Source: Neisseriaceae bacterium TC5R-5 | GTDB lineage: Bacteria; Pseudomonadota; Gammaproteobacteria; Burkholderiales; Chromobacteriaceae | DNA: 56,240 nt | Direction: 5' to 3' | Assembly: GCA_020830965.2 (NCBI GenBank) | Contig: JACCFC020000022.1 | Coordinates: 1-56,240, forward strand | Part shown: positions 16,860 to 25,737 of the stretch, one piece after another | How positions within the stretch are numbered: the stretch's first letter is position 1 | Layout of the letters: each line of letters begins with the position of its first letter | Made by a program: the position numbers and the translations under genes | Notes under the pieces: generated by a model | What the model saw: only the letters and a program-made list of their open reading frames with translations | Databases searched by the model: none | Told to the model about the DNA's origin: nothing

Positions 16860-18353
16860 ATGGCCAATACCGCAGCTTATCAGCAATTAACACATACCTT
16901 CGCCCGTCTGCATCGTTTTGGTCATCTAGGGGCCATTGCAGGTTGGGATCAGGCAGCAATGATGCCGCCGAAAGGCAATGAAGCCAGAGCTGCTGCGATG
17001 GCGGAGTTGCAGGTATTGATGCATCAGATCATTACCGATCCTAGGATCAAAGAACAATTGCAAGCGGCTGAGCAGGAAAATCTGAGTGAGTTGGAATGTG
17101 CCAATCTGCGCGAGATGCGCCGTGAGTGGGCGCAAGCCAATTTGTTGCCAGCTAACTTGGTTGAAGCTAAAGCGCTGGCTGGTGCGCGTTGCGAGCATGC
17201 TTGGCGGCAGCAGCGGCCAGCAAATGACTGGCCGGGTTTTGCTGCTAATCTGCGCGAGGTGGTGCGCTTATCGCGCGAAGAAGGTCGCCTGTTAGCACAA
17301 CATACGGGTTGCAGTGTTTATGATGCCTTGATGGACAAATACGAGCCAGGTAGCTCTAGCGCCGAAGTAGAGCAGATTTTTGGCGATATTAAAAACTGGC
17401 TGCCAGCTCTGATTGAGCAGGTACGTAACAAACAGAGCTCCGAAAAGGTATTGCAGCCACAAGGTCCGTTTCCAATACCGCAACAACGCGCTCTTGGCTT
17501 AGCGGTGATGCAGTTATTGCAGTTTGATTTTGACGCCGGTCGTCTGGACATCAGCAGTCACCCGTTTTGTGGTGGTGTGCCGGAAGATGTGCGCTTGACC
17601 ACGCGTTATCGTGAAGATGATTTTGTGCAAAGCCTGATGGGTATCATTCATGAAACCGGCCATGCTCGTTATGAGCAGAACCTGCCCCGTGAGTATGTGA
17701 GCCAGCCGGTAGGGCGTGCTCGTTCGATGGCTATTCACGAAAGCCAAAGCCTGTCTTTTGAGATGCAGTTGGCGCGCAGTAGCGGCTTTCTACAATTGAT
17801 TACGCCACTGATCTGCCAGCACTTAGGCTCACAGCCAGCCTTTACTGCCGACAATCTGGCATGTCTGTACACCCGGGTGGAGCCTAGCTGTATCCGGGTG
17901 GATGCCGATGAGTTATGTTATCCGGCCCATGTGATTTTGCGTTTTGAAATAGAACGCGCACTAATGGATGGTGAAATTGAGGTTGAAGATATTCCGCAGT
18001 TGTGGGATGAAAAAATGCTGGCTTATCTTGGGGTGGATACCCGTGGCAATTACCGCGATGGCTGTATGCAGGATATTCATTGGACAGATGGGGCGTTTGG
18101 TTATTTCCCCAGCTACACCTTAGGCGCGATGTATGCAGCACAGTATTTTGCTATTTTGCGACAGCAGCAGCCGGAGCTGAATGCTCAGGTGGCAGCAGGG
18201 CAATTGACACCCATATTCGACTATCTGAACAAGTCCGTTTGGAGTCAGGCCAGTCGCTGGACCCGCCCGGAGCTTATCCAGCAGGCAACTGGGGAAATGC
18301 TTAACCCCGCGTATTTCCGTGCTCATTTACAGCAGCGTTATCTGGCAACATAG
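16860..18353 (+). CDS. M32 family metallocarboxypeptidase
   Basis: This 497-residue cytosolic enzyme removes C-terminal residues from peptides and matches the thermostable carboxypeptidase Taq family. The zinc motif HETGH is at 264-268 (H264, E265, H268). Further M32 segments are GWDQAAMMPPKG near the start, DVRLTTRY before the zinc site, SQSLSFEMQLARS with the third ligand region, and the late GYFPSYTLGAMYAAQ. The length is that of the family. It starts 10 bases after ribD with GAGAGGCATC as binding site, so co-expression with ribD is likely even though the functions are unrelated. Confidence 0.93.
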   Translation: MANTAAYQQLTHTFARLHRFGHLGAIAGWDQAAMMPPKGNEARAAAMAELQVLMHQIITDPRIKEQLQAAEQENLSELECANLREMRREWAQANLLPANLVEAKALAGARCEHAWRQQRPANDWPGFAANLREVVRLSREEGRLLAQHTGCSVYDALMDKYEPGSSSAEVEQIFGDIKNWLPALIEQVRNKQSSEKVLQPQGPFPIPQQRALGLAVMQLLQFDFDAGRLDISSHPFCGGVPEDVRLTTRYREDDFVQSLMGIIHETGHARYEQNLPREYVSQPVGRARSMAIHESQSLSFEMQLARSSGFLQLITPLICQHLGSQPAFTADNLACLYTRVEPSCIRVDADELCYPAHVILRFEIERALMDGEIEVEDIPQLWDEKMLAYLGVDTRGNYRDGCMQDIHWTDGAFGYFPSYTLGAMYAAQYFAILRQQQPELNAQVAAGQLTPIFDYLNKSVWSQASRWTRPELIQQATGEMLNPAYFRAHLQQRYLAT

Positions 18354-18557
18354 CGCTTATTGGCTAGAGTAAACGCAGGGGAAAATATCCGTTTGTGCAA
18401 AGTATGATGTTTTTGCAGTGATAGTCGGCTTGCTCTGTGTAATACCTTGATTTACAAGTCGCCAAGCTACTTGCTATACATACTTATGGCATTAACACTA
18501 TTCTGCATCCGCGTATTAGACGTACTCGTGGCGGCCTAACCAGAAAGTAGATAAGCG

Positions 18558-20273
18558 ATGTTGGATTTTTTCTCAAAGCGTGTGTTGGGGCATCATGATC
18601 CGCTGGCAAATGCTGCAGCGGCTAAGCTCTATGTTGAGTCGCTGAAGCAGGAGTACGGCGCCGCCGCACATGATCGGGTGCTTGATATTCTCGAGTCTTT
18701 CGACTTATCCGCTATTGATTCATCTGTTGACAGGCTGGAGGTACTGCTGACGCTGAACCTGGAAACCCAGACACTGCATGAGAGCCTTTGTGCCCAATAT
18801 CTGATGAATGCCCGCATGCCTAAAATGATGGAAAACCAATTACGTGGGCAAATTCTTAACTATGGCCGGCAGTTTATTGATTGCTATCAGTATGTGTTAT
18901 CGATTGAGTTGAATTCGGTAGAAGGTAAAAAAATTGCCGCGTTATTGCCTCTGGTCATGGCGCGCATGATGTATTACCAGTGCGAGTATGCGCGCTGGCA
19001 ATATCTGAGAAACTTTAATCCGGATGAGGTTTTCTGGCTGAATGTTAATCAGCTCTATCGCTTCGCTGAACAAATAGGTATCGATTCCGTACCGGTTTTT
19101 TTGTTTGGTGAGCAAGCGCTGGCGACGACGCTGCAGGATCAATACCTGACTCTGCAAATGCTAGGTTTATTATCCAGCGGCAATTTAAGTATTCGACAAT
19201 TCAACTTCGCTTACCAACTGCTGGTGTTGTTAAGTAACCGGATGTCTTTGCAAAAACTGTATTCTGATAAAGCCAGCTTTGTTGTGCAGCTCAATAGCTC
19301 CCTGCCTGCTGGCCGTGCTAGTGGCCCCTTGGGTAATGATGGTGCTCGTTACTGGAGCACCGCCGATTTCGTTGAAATTCTGCATGGTTGGGCGACTACT
19401 CTGGAAGGTGGGCGGACCCCCTTTGAATTGAAAAAACTGCTCGAACCCAGCTTTGACGCTGCTTTTCTCAAACTGCTCACGCGGGAGTGGGCGGCTCAGT
19501 TAACCCGATTTGAACGTTCGCAGCGGGTGCCTGTGTCCAATAGCAGTATAGAAGTGGCCTATCGCTTACCCTTGCTGCATAGATTGATTCGTATGACAGA
19601 TGACAGCCAACCCAGCATTACACAGGCACAGGAAGGCAATTTTGACGACGCGGCCAATATTCGTATCTATGGCTTTGTTACCAGTCGCAAGCGCGATAAA
19701 AGTACCCTTTCTCCCAGCTTGGTTAAAGGCACTGACAGTAGCAAGTCGGAAGCTAGGCCAGCGCTGCAAAAATGGGAAGTAGAGAATGTCAGCCAAACTG
19801 GTCTTGGCGTCTCGGTAGACGCTTTGGGTAATGAATGGGTTGGTCTGGGGGCGCTACTAGGTTTTCTGGATGGTAGTAGCGAGCAAGATAACTGGAGCCT
19901 GGGCATCATCCGGCGTATCAAGCGTAATGAACGTGAGCGTATTTATCTGGGTATTGAAACGCTCAGTCGCAAACCGATTGCAGCCTCCTTACGGCCTACC
20001 GATACGCGGCTGATTGACCCTACCTTACCACCGGAGCAGGTGTGGCTAGGTGGCCATATCGGTTTGTTTATGCCTTGTAATCGAGCAGGTAAAACCGTCA
20101 ATGCGTTGATCCTACCACTTTCGCTCTACACGCTAGGCAGGCAGTTTTATATGACGGCCAAGAGTAAACACTTTCAGATAGCATTAGGCAAAGCCCTAGA
20201 AAAAGGTAGCGATTGGTGCTTGGTGGAAGTGGAGTTGGTGAAAGTTCTAGAGAAACTGCCAATTACCATGTAG
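18558..20273 (+). CDS. Uncharacterised protein with C-terminal PilZ-like domain
   Basis: I do not recognise a characterised homologue for this 571-residue soluble protein. The first 400 residues are mainly helical with no motif known to me. Residues about 405-480 (WEVENVSQTGLGV, VGLGALLGF, WSLGIIRRIKR, IYLGIETLS) have the beta-strand pattern of PilZ-like domains fused to long helical regions in betaproteobacteria. The clear RxxxR c-di-GMP-binding motif is not obvious, so binding is uncertain. Residues 375-402 look like a flexible linker rich in S and K. It has no close neighbour on its strand. A GGDEF cyclase at 2.7-3.6 kb shows that c-di-GMP signalling exists here. Confidence 0.6.
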   Translation: MLDFFSKRVLGHHDPLANAAAAKLYVESLKQEYGAAAHDRVLDILESFDLSAIDSSVDRLEVLLTLNLETQTLHESLCAQYLMNARMPKMMENQLRGQILNYGRQFIDCYQYVLSIELNSVEGKKIAALLPLVMARMMYYQCEYARWQYLRNFNPDEVFWLNVNQLYRFAEQIGIDSVPVFLFGEQALATTLQDQYLTLQMLGLLSSGNLSIRQFNFAYQLLVLLSNRMSLQKLYSDKASFVVQLNSSLPAGRASGPLGNDGARYWSTADFVEILHGWATTLEGGRTPFELKKLLEPSFDAAFLKLLTREWAAQLTRFERSQRVPVSNSSIEVAYRLPLLHRLIRMTDDSQPSITQAQEGNFDDAANIRIYGFVTSRKRDKSTLSPSLVKGTDSSKSEARPALQKWEVENVSQTGLGVSVDALGNEWVGLGALLGFLDGSSEQDNWSLGIIRRIKRNERERIYLGIETLSRKPIAASLRPTDTRLIDPTLPPEQVWLGGHIGLFMPCNRAGKTVNALILPLSLYTLGRQFYMTAKSKHFQIALGKALEKGSDWCLVEVELVKVLEKLPITM

Positions 20274-20400
20274 TTGCTGAATGGGTGGTGCTGTATTGAC
20301 GCTTTAAGCGCGGTGCTATTGCTCAAACCTAGGCTATAGGGGTTTGCCAGTCTTTTACTGGCTATCAGCTATCGCACCAATATCTATCGTGATATTTTTA

Positions 20401-20429
20401 TTGTTTTTTTCATTTTTAATGTTTATTAT
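20401..20429 (+). promoter_or_regulatory. Candidate sigma-70 promoter in the 20.4 kb spacer
   Basis: TTGTTT (20401-20406) and TATTAT (20424-20429) are separated by exactly 17 bases, within an AT-rich tract. No ORF follows before the terminator at 20543, so it would drive a short non-coding transcript. Confidence 0.5.
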
Positions 20430-20435
20430 GAATTA

Positions 20436-20575
20436 AAGCTGGCGACAGGGAGTTAACTGACAAAGATTGGCAAGCTCTGTGTTGGTGTATACGGGGAAAT
20501 AAGCAGCTGACAAACCATAACAATAAATGAAGCAAGTTGTTGAAAGGGCTCCCAAAGTGGGGCCCTTTTGTTTCT
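20436..20575 (+). ncRNA. Candidate small RNA between the PilZ-like gene and lgt
   Basis: A promoter at 20401-20429 and a terminator at 20543-20575 define a transcript of about 140 bases with no convincing ORF. It is convergent with lgt, whose stop lies just beyond the terminator. I recognise no Rfam family in it. It could instead be only the 3' untranslated tail of the PilZ-like gene. Confidence 0.4.
20543..20575 (+). terminator. Terminator in the PilZ-like/lgt spacer
   Basis: AAAGGGCTCCCA pairs imperfectly with TGGGGCCCTTT and is followed by TGTTTCTT on the plus strand. It ends either the candidate sRNA or the PilZ-like gene transcript. On the minus strand there is no T-run, so it does not serve lgt. 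Confidence 0.7.
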
Positions 20576-20585
20576 TGCTTGAGCA

Positions 20586-21437
20586 CTAAGTGGACTGGCG
20601 TTTACCAAACCATCTGAATAATGTGGCCCCTATCAGGATCATCGGCAGGCTCAACCACTGGCCCATGCTGATGATGTCAGATTGACCAAAAATACCGGCA
20701 TCAGGCATGCGGAAAAACTCGCAGCAGAAGCGGGCTAGGCCATAACCCATCAGGAATACTGCTGAAACCTGCCCACGCGGACGCTGACGAGAGCTAAACA
20801 GCCACACTATGATGAACAGCGCGATCCCTTCCAGTGCAAACTCATAGAGCTGTGAGGGGTGTCGTGGTAGCCCGCCATATTGTAACAGTGTGATCATCAG
20901 ATCCGACGAAGACTGGGCTTGTTGCAGATCTTCCATCTGTGCCTGTGGGAAAAGCATTGCCCAGGGTAGTTTAGGATCAGCCACCCTACCCCAGAGCTCA
21001 CCGTTGATATAGTTGCCGATGCGACCTGCTGCCAAGCCCAGCGGCACCAGCGGCGCGATAAAATCGGTGACCTCCCAAAAGCTGCGGCCATGTTTACGAG
21101 CAAACAGACCCATGGCAACTAGCACTCCCAGGAAGCCGCCATGAAAAGACATGCCGCCCTTCCAGATCATCAGAATTTCCAATGGCTGGCTAAAATAATA
21201 GCCAGGTTTGTAGAACAGTACCTCCCCTAGTCGGCCGCCGAGTACGACACCCAACGCCCCATACATGAGTAGGTCGTCCAGCATGGGCGTAGTGATAAAG
21301 CTATGACCTTGCTTGATACGATAGCGACCCAGTAATAGAAAAGAAATAAAGCCTAGTAGATACATCAGGCCATACCAGTGTATCGCCAGCGGGCCCAATT
21401 GAATGGCTACTGGGTTGAACTGTGGATGAATGAGCAT
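20586..21437 (-). CDS. lgt: Prolipoprotein diacylglyceryl transferase
   Basis: This 283-residue inner-membrane enzyme attaches diacylglycerol from phosphatidylglycerol to the lipobox cysteine, the first step of lipoprotein maturation. About seven transmembrane segments are visible. The Lgt signature [14 protein letters not shown] is at about residue 141, with HGGFLG before it and the later RHPSQLYE segment. Predicted substrates in this window are the DUF3443 lipoprotein and GlpQ. It is divergent from ilvD, an arrangement I know from Neisseriales. The start is 141 bases from the ilvD start. Confidence 0.96.
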   Translation of the reverse strand: MLIHPQFNPVAIQLGPLAIHWYGLMYLLGFISFLLLGRYRIKQGHSFITTPMLDDLLMYGALGVVLGGRLGEVLFYKPGYYFSQPLEILMIWKGGMSFHGGFLGVLVAMGLFARKHGRSFWEVTDFIAPLVPLGLAAGRIGNYINGELWGRVADPKLPWAMLFPQAQMEDLQQAQSSSDLMITLLQYGGLPRHPSQLYEFALEGIALFIIVWLFSSRQRPRGQVSAVFLMGYGLARFCCEFFRMPDAGIFGQSDIISMGQWLSLPMILIGATLFRWFGKRQST

Positions 21438-21578
21438 TTGTCAGTTGGCTGTGTTTACGGTAAAAGAATGTGGACGAATTATATGGGAAAGTGTTCCCTG
21501 TGCGCCGGGCTATTTGTTCACGGTGATGTCGCAGAGTGTTTCTCGACTTTTTTTCGCTACCTATAAAAAGGAATGTGT

Positions 21579-23435
21579 ATGCCTCAGTATCGCTCCCATA
21601 CCTCTACTGCCGGTCGTAATATGGCAGGTGCTCGCGCTTTATGGCGTGCTACCGGCATGAAGGATGGTGATTTTGGCAAGCCTATCATTGCCATTGCCAA
21701 TAGCTTTACCCAGTTTGTGCCTGGTCATGTGCATTTGCACAATATGGGGCAGTTGGTGGCGCGCGAGATTGAGCGCGCTGGTGGTGTGGCTAAGGAGTTT
21801 AATACTATCGCCATTGATGATGGTATCGCGATGGGACATGGGGGCATGTTGTATAGTCTGCCTAGTCGTGACCTGATTGCTGATAGCGTTGAATATATGG
21901 TGAATGGTCATTGTGCTGATGCCTTAGTATGTATTTCTAACTGTGACAAAATTACTCCTGGCATGCTGATGGCGGCTTTGCGTTTGAATATTCCGGTAGT
22001 GTTCGTCTCTGGCGGGCCGATGGAGGCAGGCAAGGTGCAGTGGGGTAACGATATTCGCAAGCTGGACTTGGTAGATGCGATGGTAGAGGCTGCCAATGCT
22101 GCTGTGAGTGATGAGGATGTAGAGCGGGTAGAGCGTTCCGCTTGCCCGACCTGTGGCTCCTGCTCGGGCATGTTTACGGCCAACTCGATGAATTGTCTGA
22201 CCGAAGCTTTGGGTTTGTCCTTGCCTGGTAATGGTAGTCTGGTGGCGACGCATGCCGACAGAAAAGAGCTGTTTTTACGTGCGGGCCGCACCATTGTCGA
22301 GATTACCAAGCGCTATTATGAGCAGGATGATGCTTCGGTCTTGCCGCGTGCCATCGCCAGTAAGCAGGCATTTGAAAATGCCATGACACTGGATGTGGCG
22401 ATGGGGGGCTCTACCAATACGGTTTTGCATCTGTTAGCGGCAGCCAATGAGGCTGGTGTGGATTTCAAAATGGCAGATATCGACCGCCTTTCCCGCAACG
22501 TGCCCTGTTTATCTAAAGTAGCTCCCGCTACCCAGAAATATCATATGGAAGATGTACATCGTGCCGGTGGGGTGATCGCTATTCTGGCGGAACTGGACCG
22601 TGCCGGGTTAATCCATCGCGATATTCCTACCATTCACAGCGCTAGCTTGGGTGCAGGCCTAGAGGCTTGGGATATTTGTCGCCACGGTGCGGATAGTGAG
22701 GTGCATCGTTTTTATCGTGCCGCTCCTGGAGGAGTGCCCACCACGATTGCGTTTTCACAATCTATGCGTTATCCGGCCGTGGATGATGATAGGGTGGAAG
22801 GTTGTATTCGTGATCAAGCTCATGCCTACTCTCGGGATGGTGGCTTAGCGGTGCTGTACGGCAATATTGCTGAGCGTGGTTGTATTGTCAAAACTGCTGG
22901 TGTTGATGATTCCATTTTGCAATTTACCGGGCGGGCTCGTATTTTTGAAAGTCAGGATGATGCGGTAGCGGCTATTCTGGCGGATCAGATTATCGCTGGC
23001 GATGTGGTGGTCATTCGTTATGAAGGACCTAAAGGCGGGCCGGGTATGCAGGAGATGTTGTATCCCACCAGTTATTTGAAGTCTAAAGGTTTGGGCAAAG
23101 CTTGTGCCTTGTTAACGGATGGCCGCTTTTCTGGCGGAACTTCCGGCTTGAGTATCGGCCATGCGTCACCAGAAGCGGCAGAGGGGGGGGCAATTGGCTT
23201 GGTCGAGGAGGGGGATACCGTCGAAATTGATATTCCGGGGCGGCGGATTCATTTGGTGATTACCGAGACCGCCTTAGCTGCGCGTCGTACCGCTATGCTG
23301 GCGAAAGGGGGCAATGCTTGGAAGCCGGTGGATCGTCAGCGTGTGGTGAGCCCGGCCTTGCGTGCTTATGCCGCCATGACCACCAGTGCAGATACTGGTG
23401 CGGTACGTGATGTCTCGCAAGTAGAGCGTATTTAA
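21579..23435 (+). CDS. ilvD: Dihydroxy-acid dehydratase
   Basis: This 618-residue iron-sulfur enzyme dehydrates dihydroxy acids in isoleucine and valine synthesis. The start at 21579 ([23 protein letters not shown]) matches E. coli IlvD and has AAAAAGG seven bases upstream. Cluster cysteines are in [11 protein letters not shown] and in [19 protein letters not shown]. The C-terminal [22 protein letters not shown] region and the [11 protein letters not shown] motif are intact. A G8 run at about 23183-23190 lies in the coding sequence with the frame preserved. No leader peptide with branched-chain codons was seen upstream. Confidence 0.97.
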   Translation: MPQYRSHTSTAGRNMAGARALWRATGMKDGDFGKPIIAIANSFTQFVPGHVHLHNMGQLVAREIERAGGVAKEFNTIAIDDGIAMGHGGMLYSLPSRDLIADSVEYMVNGHCADALVCISNCDKITPGMLMAALRLNIPVVFVSGGPMEAGKVQWGNDIRKLDLVDAMVEAANAAVSDEDVERVERSACPTCGSCSGMFTANSMNCLTEALGLSLPGNGSLVATHADRKELFLRAGRTIVEITKRYYEQDDASVLPRAIASKQAFENAMTLDVAMGGSTNTVLHLLAAANEAGVDFKMADIDRLSRNVPCLSKVAPATQKYHMEDVHRAGGVIAILAELDRAGLIHRDIPTIHSASLGAGLEAWDICRHGADSEVHRFYRAAPGGVPTTIAFSQSMRYPAVDDDRVEGCIRDQAHAYSRDGGLAVLYGNIAERGCIVKTAGVDDSILQFTGRARIFESQDDAVAAILADQIIAGDVVVIRYEGPKGGPGMQEMLYPTSYLKSKGLGKACALLTDGRFSGGTSGLSIGHASPEAAEGGAIGLVEEGDTVEIDIPGRRIHLVITETALAARRTAMLAKGGNAWKPVDRQRVVSPALRAYAAMTTSADTGAVRDVSQVERI

Positions 23436-23466
23436 GCGCTGTTTTGTTGCTCGCTTTGGATAGAAG

Positions 23467-23500
23467 CTGGCGGTGCGTTATGTCGCACCGTCAGTTTGTT
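23467..23500 (+). terminator. Terminator after ilvD
   Basis: CTGGCGGTGCG pairs with CGCACCGTCAG (one G-T pair) around a 6-base loop, followed by TTTGTT. It lies 32 bases after the ilvD stop. Confidence 0.75.
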
Positions 23501-23695
23501 AGCTTAATGGTTTATTGCTTTGGGATATGTTCGAAAGTGAATATGCTGATAGTGACAGCCGACCGAGGCAGTTATAGAGCGAAGTGAATAAGAGGTGTGC
23601 TTGGTGAGAGTCGTTTGAGGGAAATAAACCCTTAGGCCAAAGCTTGTGAATAATATCTATCTATTTGTAGATTAAGGTTTTCCTTGATTAAGGGC

Positions 23696-23727
23696 AAAAA
23701 AAATGCGCGGTACCGTGAGGCCCGCGC
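23696..23727 (-). terminator. Terminator of the minus-strand sRNA candidate
   Basis: On the minus strand GCGCGG and CCGCGC form a stem with an 11-base loop, followed by A and an uninterrupted T8. No protein gene on that strand ends nearby. Confidence 0.75.
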
Positions 23728-23788
23728 TAAGTCTACAAAGGAGAAATAGAGGAGAAACTATCAGGGAAACAGAGACTGCCCCCTGACA
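23696..23788 (-). ncRNA. Candidate small RNA with CU-rich anti-Shine-Dalgarno stretch
   Basis: The minus strand has a consensus promoter (23795-23824) and, about 60 bases on, a terminator of 6-bp GC stem plus T8. The predicted RNA is about 93 bases. It contains a 5' hairpin (TCAGGG with CCCTGA) and then an unpaired CU-rich stretch with TTTCTCCTC and TTTCTCCTTT, which could pair with Shine-Dalgarno sequences. No ORF fits between promoter and terminator. The arrangement resembles trans-acting sRNAs that block ribosome binding sites. I cannot assign a family. Confidence 0.6.
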
Positions 23789-23794
23789 GAAATC

Positions 23795-23824
23795 ATTATG
23801 CTGCATTGCGATATCGAATGTCAA
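23795..23824 (-). promoter_or_regulatory. Sigma-70 promoter of the minus-strand sRNA candidate
   Basis: A perfect TTGACA (-35, 23819-23824) and CATAAT (-10, 23795-23800) are separated by 18 bases on the minus strand. Transcription should begin near 23788. The only thing downstream on this strand before the terminator is the candidate sRNA. Confidence 0.7.
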
Positions 23825-23946
23825 CCTGTCCATTTTCGAAAATTGTGAAAGAGTGTTACCGAACGGTGCGCTGTGTTCGCGGCTCACTATTTGGTGGCTA
23901 AGCTGTGCCACAATAGTTGTTTTTGATCGAAGCAGGACGCCGCGTA

Positions 23947-25050
23947 ATGAGCCCTATCCGTCATCATCTTCCTGACCCACGCCAGTATCATCCTGAAGTG
24001 GCGCTGACCAATCAACTGATTTACCAGATCCAAACTGCGCTAGAGGCCAGCACCGCGCAGGAGCGCGACAACTGGCTGGCGGCAGCACGTGATGCCTTAG
24101 TGCAAAGGCTGGAGCGTCATGAGCTTTTGTCTATTTCCGTCGCCCTGGCCATGGTGCCATCGCAAGCATGCTATCAACTATTGTGGCAATGCTTGCGGAC
24201 AGCCGTGGAGGAAACGAATGGCACACGTGCCATGGTATTTGCGATGCCGCTTATCTTGGTTGCCGGGAGCAAACAGCAACAGACACTGCCAGGAGAGATT
24301 GCGGATGTGGCCGGCTTAAATGCCTTATTGCGTCAACATAGTGTCTTTGCTGAGGATGGCGAGGTGTTTATCCAGGGGGCTTTAGTGTCAGCGGATAGCT
24401 TGCTGGCGCTGGATGCGGCCATGTTGTTCCAGTTAAATCACGACCCGAGTAAGGCAAAAACCGGTCTGCCACAGCAGGCGGCGCCGATTACAGTCAAAGA
24501 AGAGGGCGTCTTCTTGCGTTATCTATTAGGCGTGGCCATACAGCCTGAGGGCGCAGACGTACCCGTACGTCTGGGTGGGGAGGTCGGTGCCTGGGGTATG
24601 CCCTTGATGAAGTTTCTCAACGAGCAGCTGCATGGCGATGGGGTGACTTTATTCCCAATAGCTCGCCCTCCCTTACCGGCGATGCAGGCGATGGTAGCGG
24701 GTCATTACGCCCGTTTTGAAGTGGCGCTGCAGGTATTTGTCAGCAGTCAAATTCGCCGCTTGCGCGAGTTGAATCTGGAGCCAGTGGCTATTTTGGCGGC
24801 ACACCAAAATGGCGAGTTGCACATCACCTTGTCGGCTGTCGGGGATCAGCGTTCCAGGGAAGGTTTTGCCTGGCCACTGGCCCCGCTGGATAGCGTGCAG
24901 CTCATTGAAGAGAACTTTCGCGAGTTAATGGCCGAGTGTCGGGTACGTGAAGTGCATGTGTTGGCACAATTGCAGGCAGAGCTTCGTGATGGGCGGCCTT
25001 ACTTTATTGTTGCTGATGATTTACCACAGCTTGGTGAGCCGCAAGAGTAA
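23947..25050 (+). CDS. Conserved hypothetical protein
   Basis: I do not recognise a function for this 367-residue soluble protein. It has no signal peptide or membrane segment and is rich in A, L and Q. Residues about 30-70 are helical with many charged residues. The middle contains GEIADVAGLNALLRQHSVF and FLRYLLGVAIQPEG. A later region (PLMKFLNEQLHGDGVTLFPIARP) looks globular alpha/beta. It may be a lineage-specific protein of Neisseriales. The start at 23947 (MSPIRHHLPD) has AGGACG upstream; a TTG at 23917 is the alternative. A strong terminator follows, so it is a single-gene unit. Confidence 0.6.
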   Translation: MSPIRHHLPDPRQYHPEVALTNQLIYQIQTALEASTAQERDNWLAAARDALVQRLERHELLSISVALAMVPSQACYQLLWQCLRTAVEETNGTRAMVFAMPLILVAGSKQQQTLPGEIADVAGLNALLRQHSVFAEDGEVFIQGALVSADSLLALDAAMLFQLNHDPSKAKTGLPQQAAPITVKEEGVFLRYLLGVAIQPEGADVPVRLGGEVGAWGMPLMKFLNEQLHGDGVTLFPIARPPLPAMQAMVAGHYARFEVALQVFVSSQIRRLRELNLEPVAILAAHQNGELHITLSAVGDQRSREGFAWPLAPLDSVQLIEENFRELMAECRVREVHVLAQLQAELRDGRPYFIVADDLPQLGEPQE

Positions 25051-25080
25051 TCGCGCGGTATTCAATTAGAGCTAATCTAA

Positions 25081-25126
25081 AAAAATCACTATCGGTTAAT
25101 AGCTACTGACCGATAGTGATTTTTGT
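25081..25126 (+). terminator. Terminator, probably bidirectional
   Basis: A perfect 16-bp stem (AAAAATCACTATCGGT with ACCGATAGTGATTTTT) with a 12-base loop has T5 at one end and A5 at the other. It can end both the hypothetical gene at 23947 and the small ORF coming from the right. Confidence 0.9.
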
Positions 25127-25154
25127 ATGGTGAAGCTGTTTATTTGCGAGTATT

Positions 25155-25298
25155 TCAGCGGCGCTGACGGTTTGCTTGAGATTCATCGCGGCGAATACGG
25201 ATGGGGATTAATTTACCGGGTTTGTCGACAGGTGTACTCAGCATAGTGGCGATGACGGCAACCCCTGCGATAAAAAGTGAAAGAAGAATGGCTTGCAT
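25155..25298 (-). CDS. Small single-span membrane protein (47 residues)
   Basis: An ORF of 47 codons runs from ATG at 25298 to TGA at 25155. It has a strong binding site, GGGGAG, eight bases before the start. Residues 3-20 (AILLSLFIAGVAVIATML) form one hydrophobic span. The rest is a basic, arginine-rich tail ending QANRQRR. A bidirectional terminator lies 29 bases after the stop. These three points make it likely to be a real gene that automatic callers would miss. I know no homologue. It could be a small inner-membrane regulator or accessory subunit, but nothing shows which. Confidence 0.55.
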   Translation of the reverse strand: MQAILLSLFIAGVAVIATMLSTPVDKPGKLIPIRIRRDESQANRQRR

Positions 25299-25579
25299 GG
25301 CGTTAACTCCCCGTGACAGATAAAGGGCCTAGTAAAGGAATCACCCTTTAAGGATTTTATTCTGGATCATGATCGGCTCTGACCCAAGAAGAAAGTGGCG
25401 CCATTTACTAAAAAATCAACAAATATTTCACTTTAATATTTCTGTTGCTTGGTCTATCTAAGCAAATTTAATACCATCTGCTCGGATGAATGGATTACTC
25501 ATGGGGTGAGTTCAGCTCTATTTCATGTCGCTTTAGCTGGCTGGGTGGTATATAGATGGAGTGTGTGGTGGGGATCTGC
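25299..25579. other. Spacer upstream of the small ORF
   Basis: No gene is supported here. It holds the leader of the small minus-strand ORF, in which AAAGGG and CCCTTT (about 25322-25350) can pair, and an AT-rich tract. I could not find a well-spaced -35/-10 pair. Confidence 0.35.
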
Positions 25580-25669
25580 AGAGCCGTTAACAGCCACCCG
25601 AATCCAGCGTTGTGCCTTCTTGCCGTTGTCTGCGTCGGCACGCCATTCGAGGTTTTGTTTGCGGCTCTT
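25580..25669 (+). repeat. Intergenic repeat with inverted ends, copy C (shortened)
   Basis: About 90 bases bounded by AGAGCCGTTAACA and TGTTTGCGGCTCT. It shares AATCCAGCGTTGTGCC (from 25601), TGCGTCGGC and TTCGAGGTTTTG with copies A and B. It lacks about 25 internal bases found in the other copies, and its ends have more mismatches. It ends 68 bases before the aldehyde dehydrogenase start. Confidence 0.75.
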
Positions 25670-25737
25670 AATGTGATATCGATCGGCAACATTCGTATTC
25701 GGCTAAATAAGCAAGCGTGTTTAAAGGGGAAAACTAA

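Noticed and set aside
23183-23190. G8 tract in ilvD (and another in gltS at about 12816-12823), possible phase variation
   Set aside because: Both genes are metabolic or housekeeping with intact frames, and the tracts are ordinary glycine-rich codons. No sign of phase-variable use.
23672-23911. 79-codon ORF on the minus strand in the ilvD downstream spacer
   Set aside because: It runs through the promoter and terminator of the sRNA candidate and has no binding site. The non-coding reading explains the region better.
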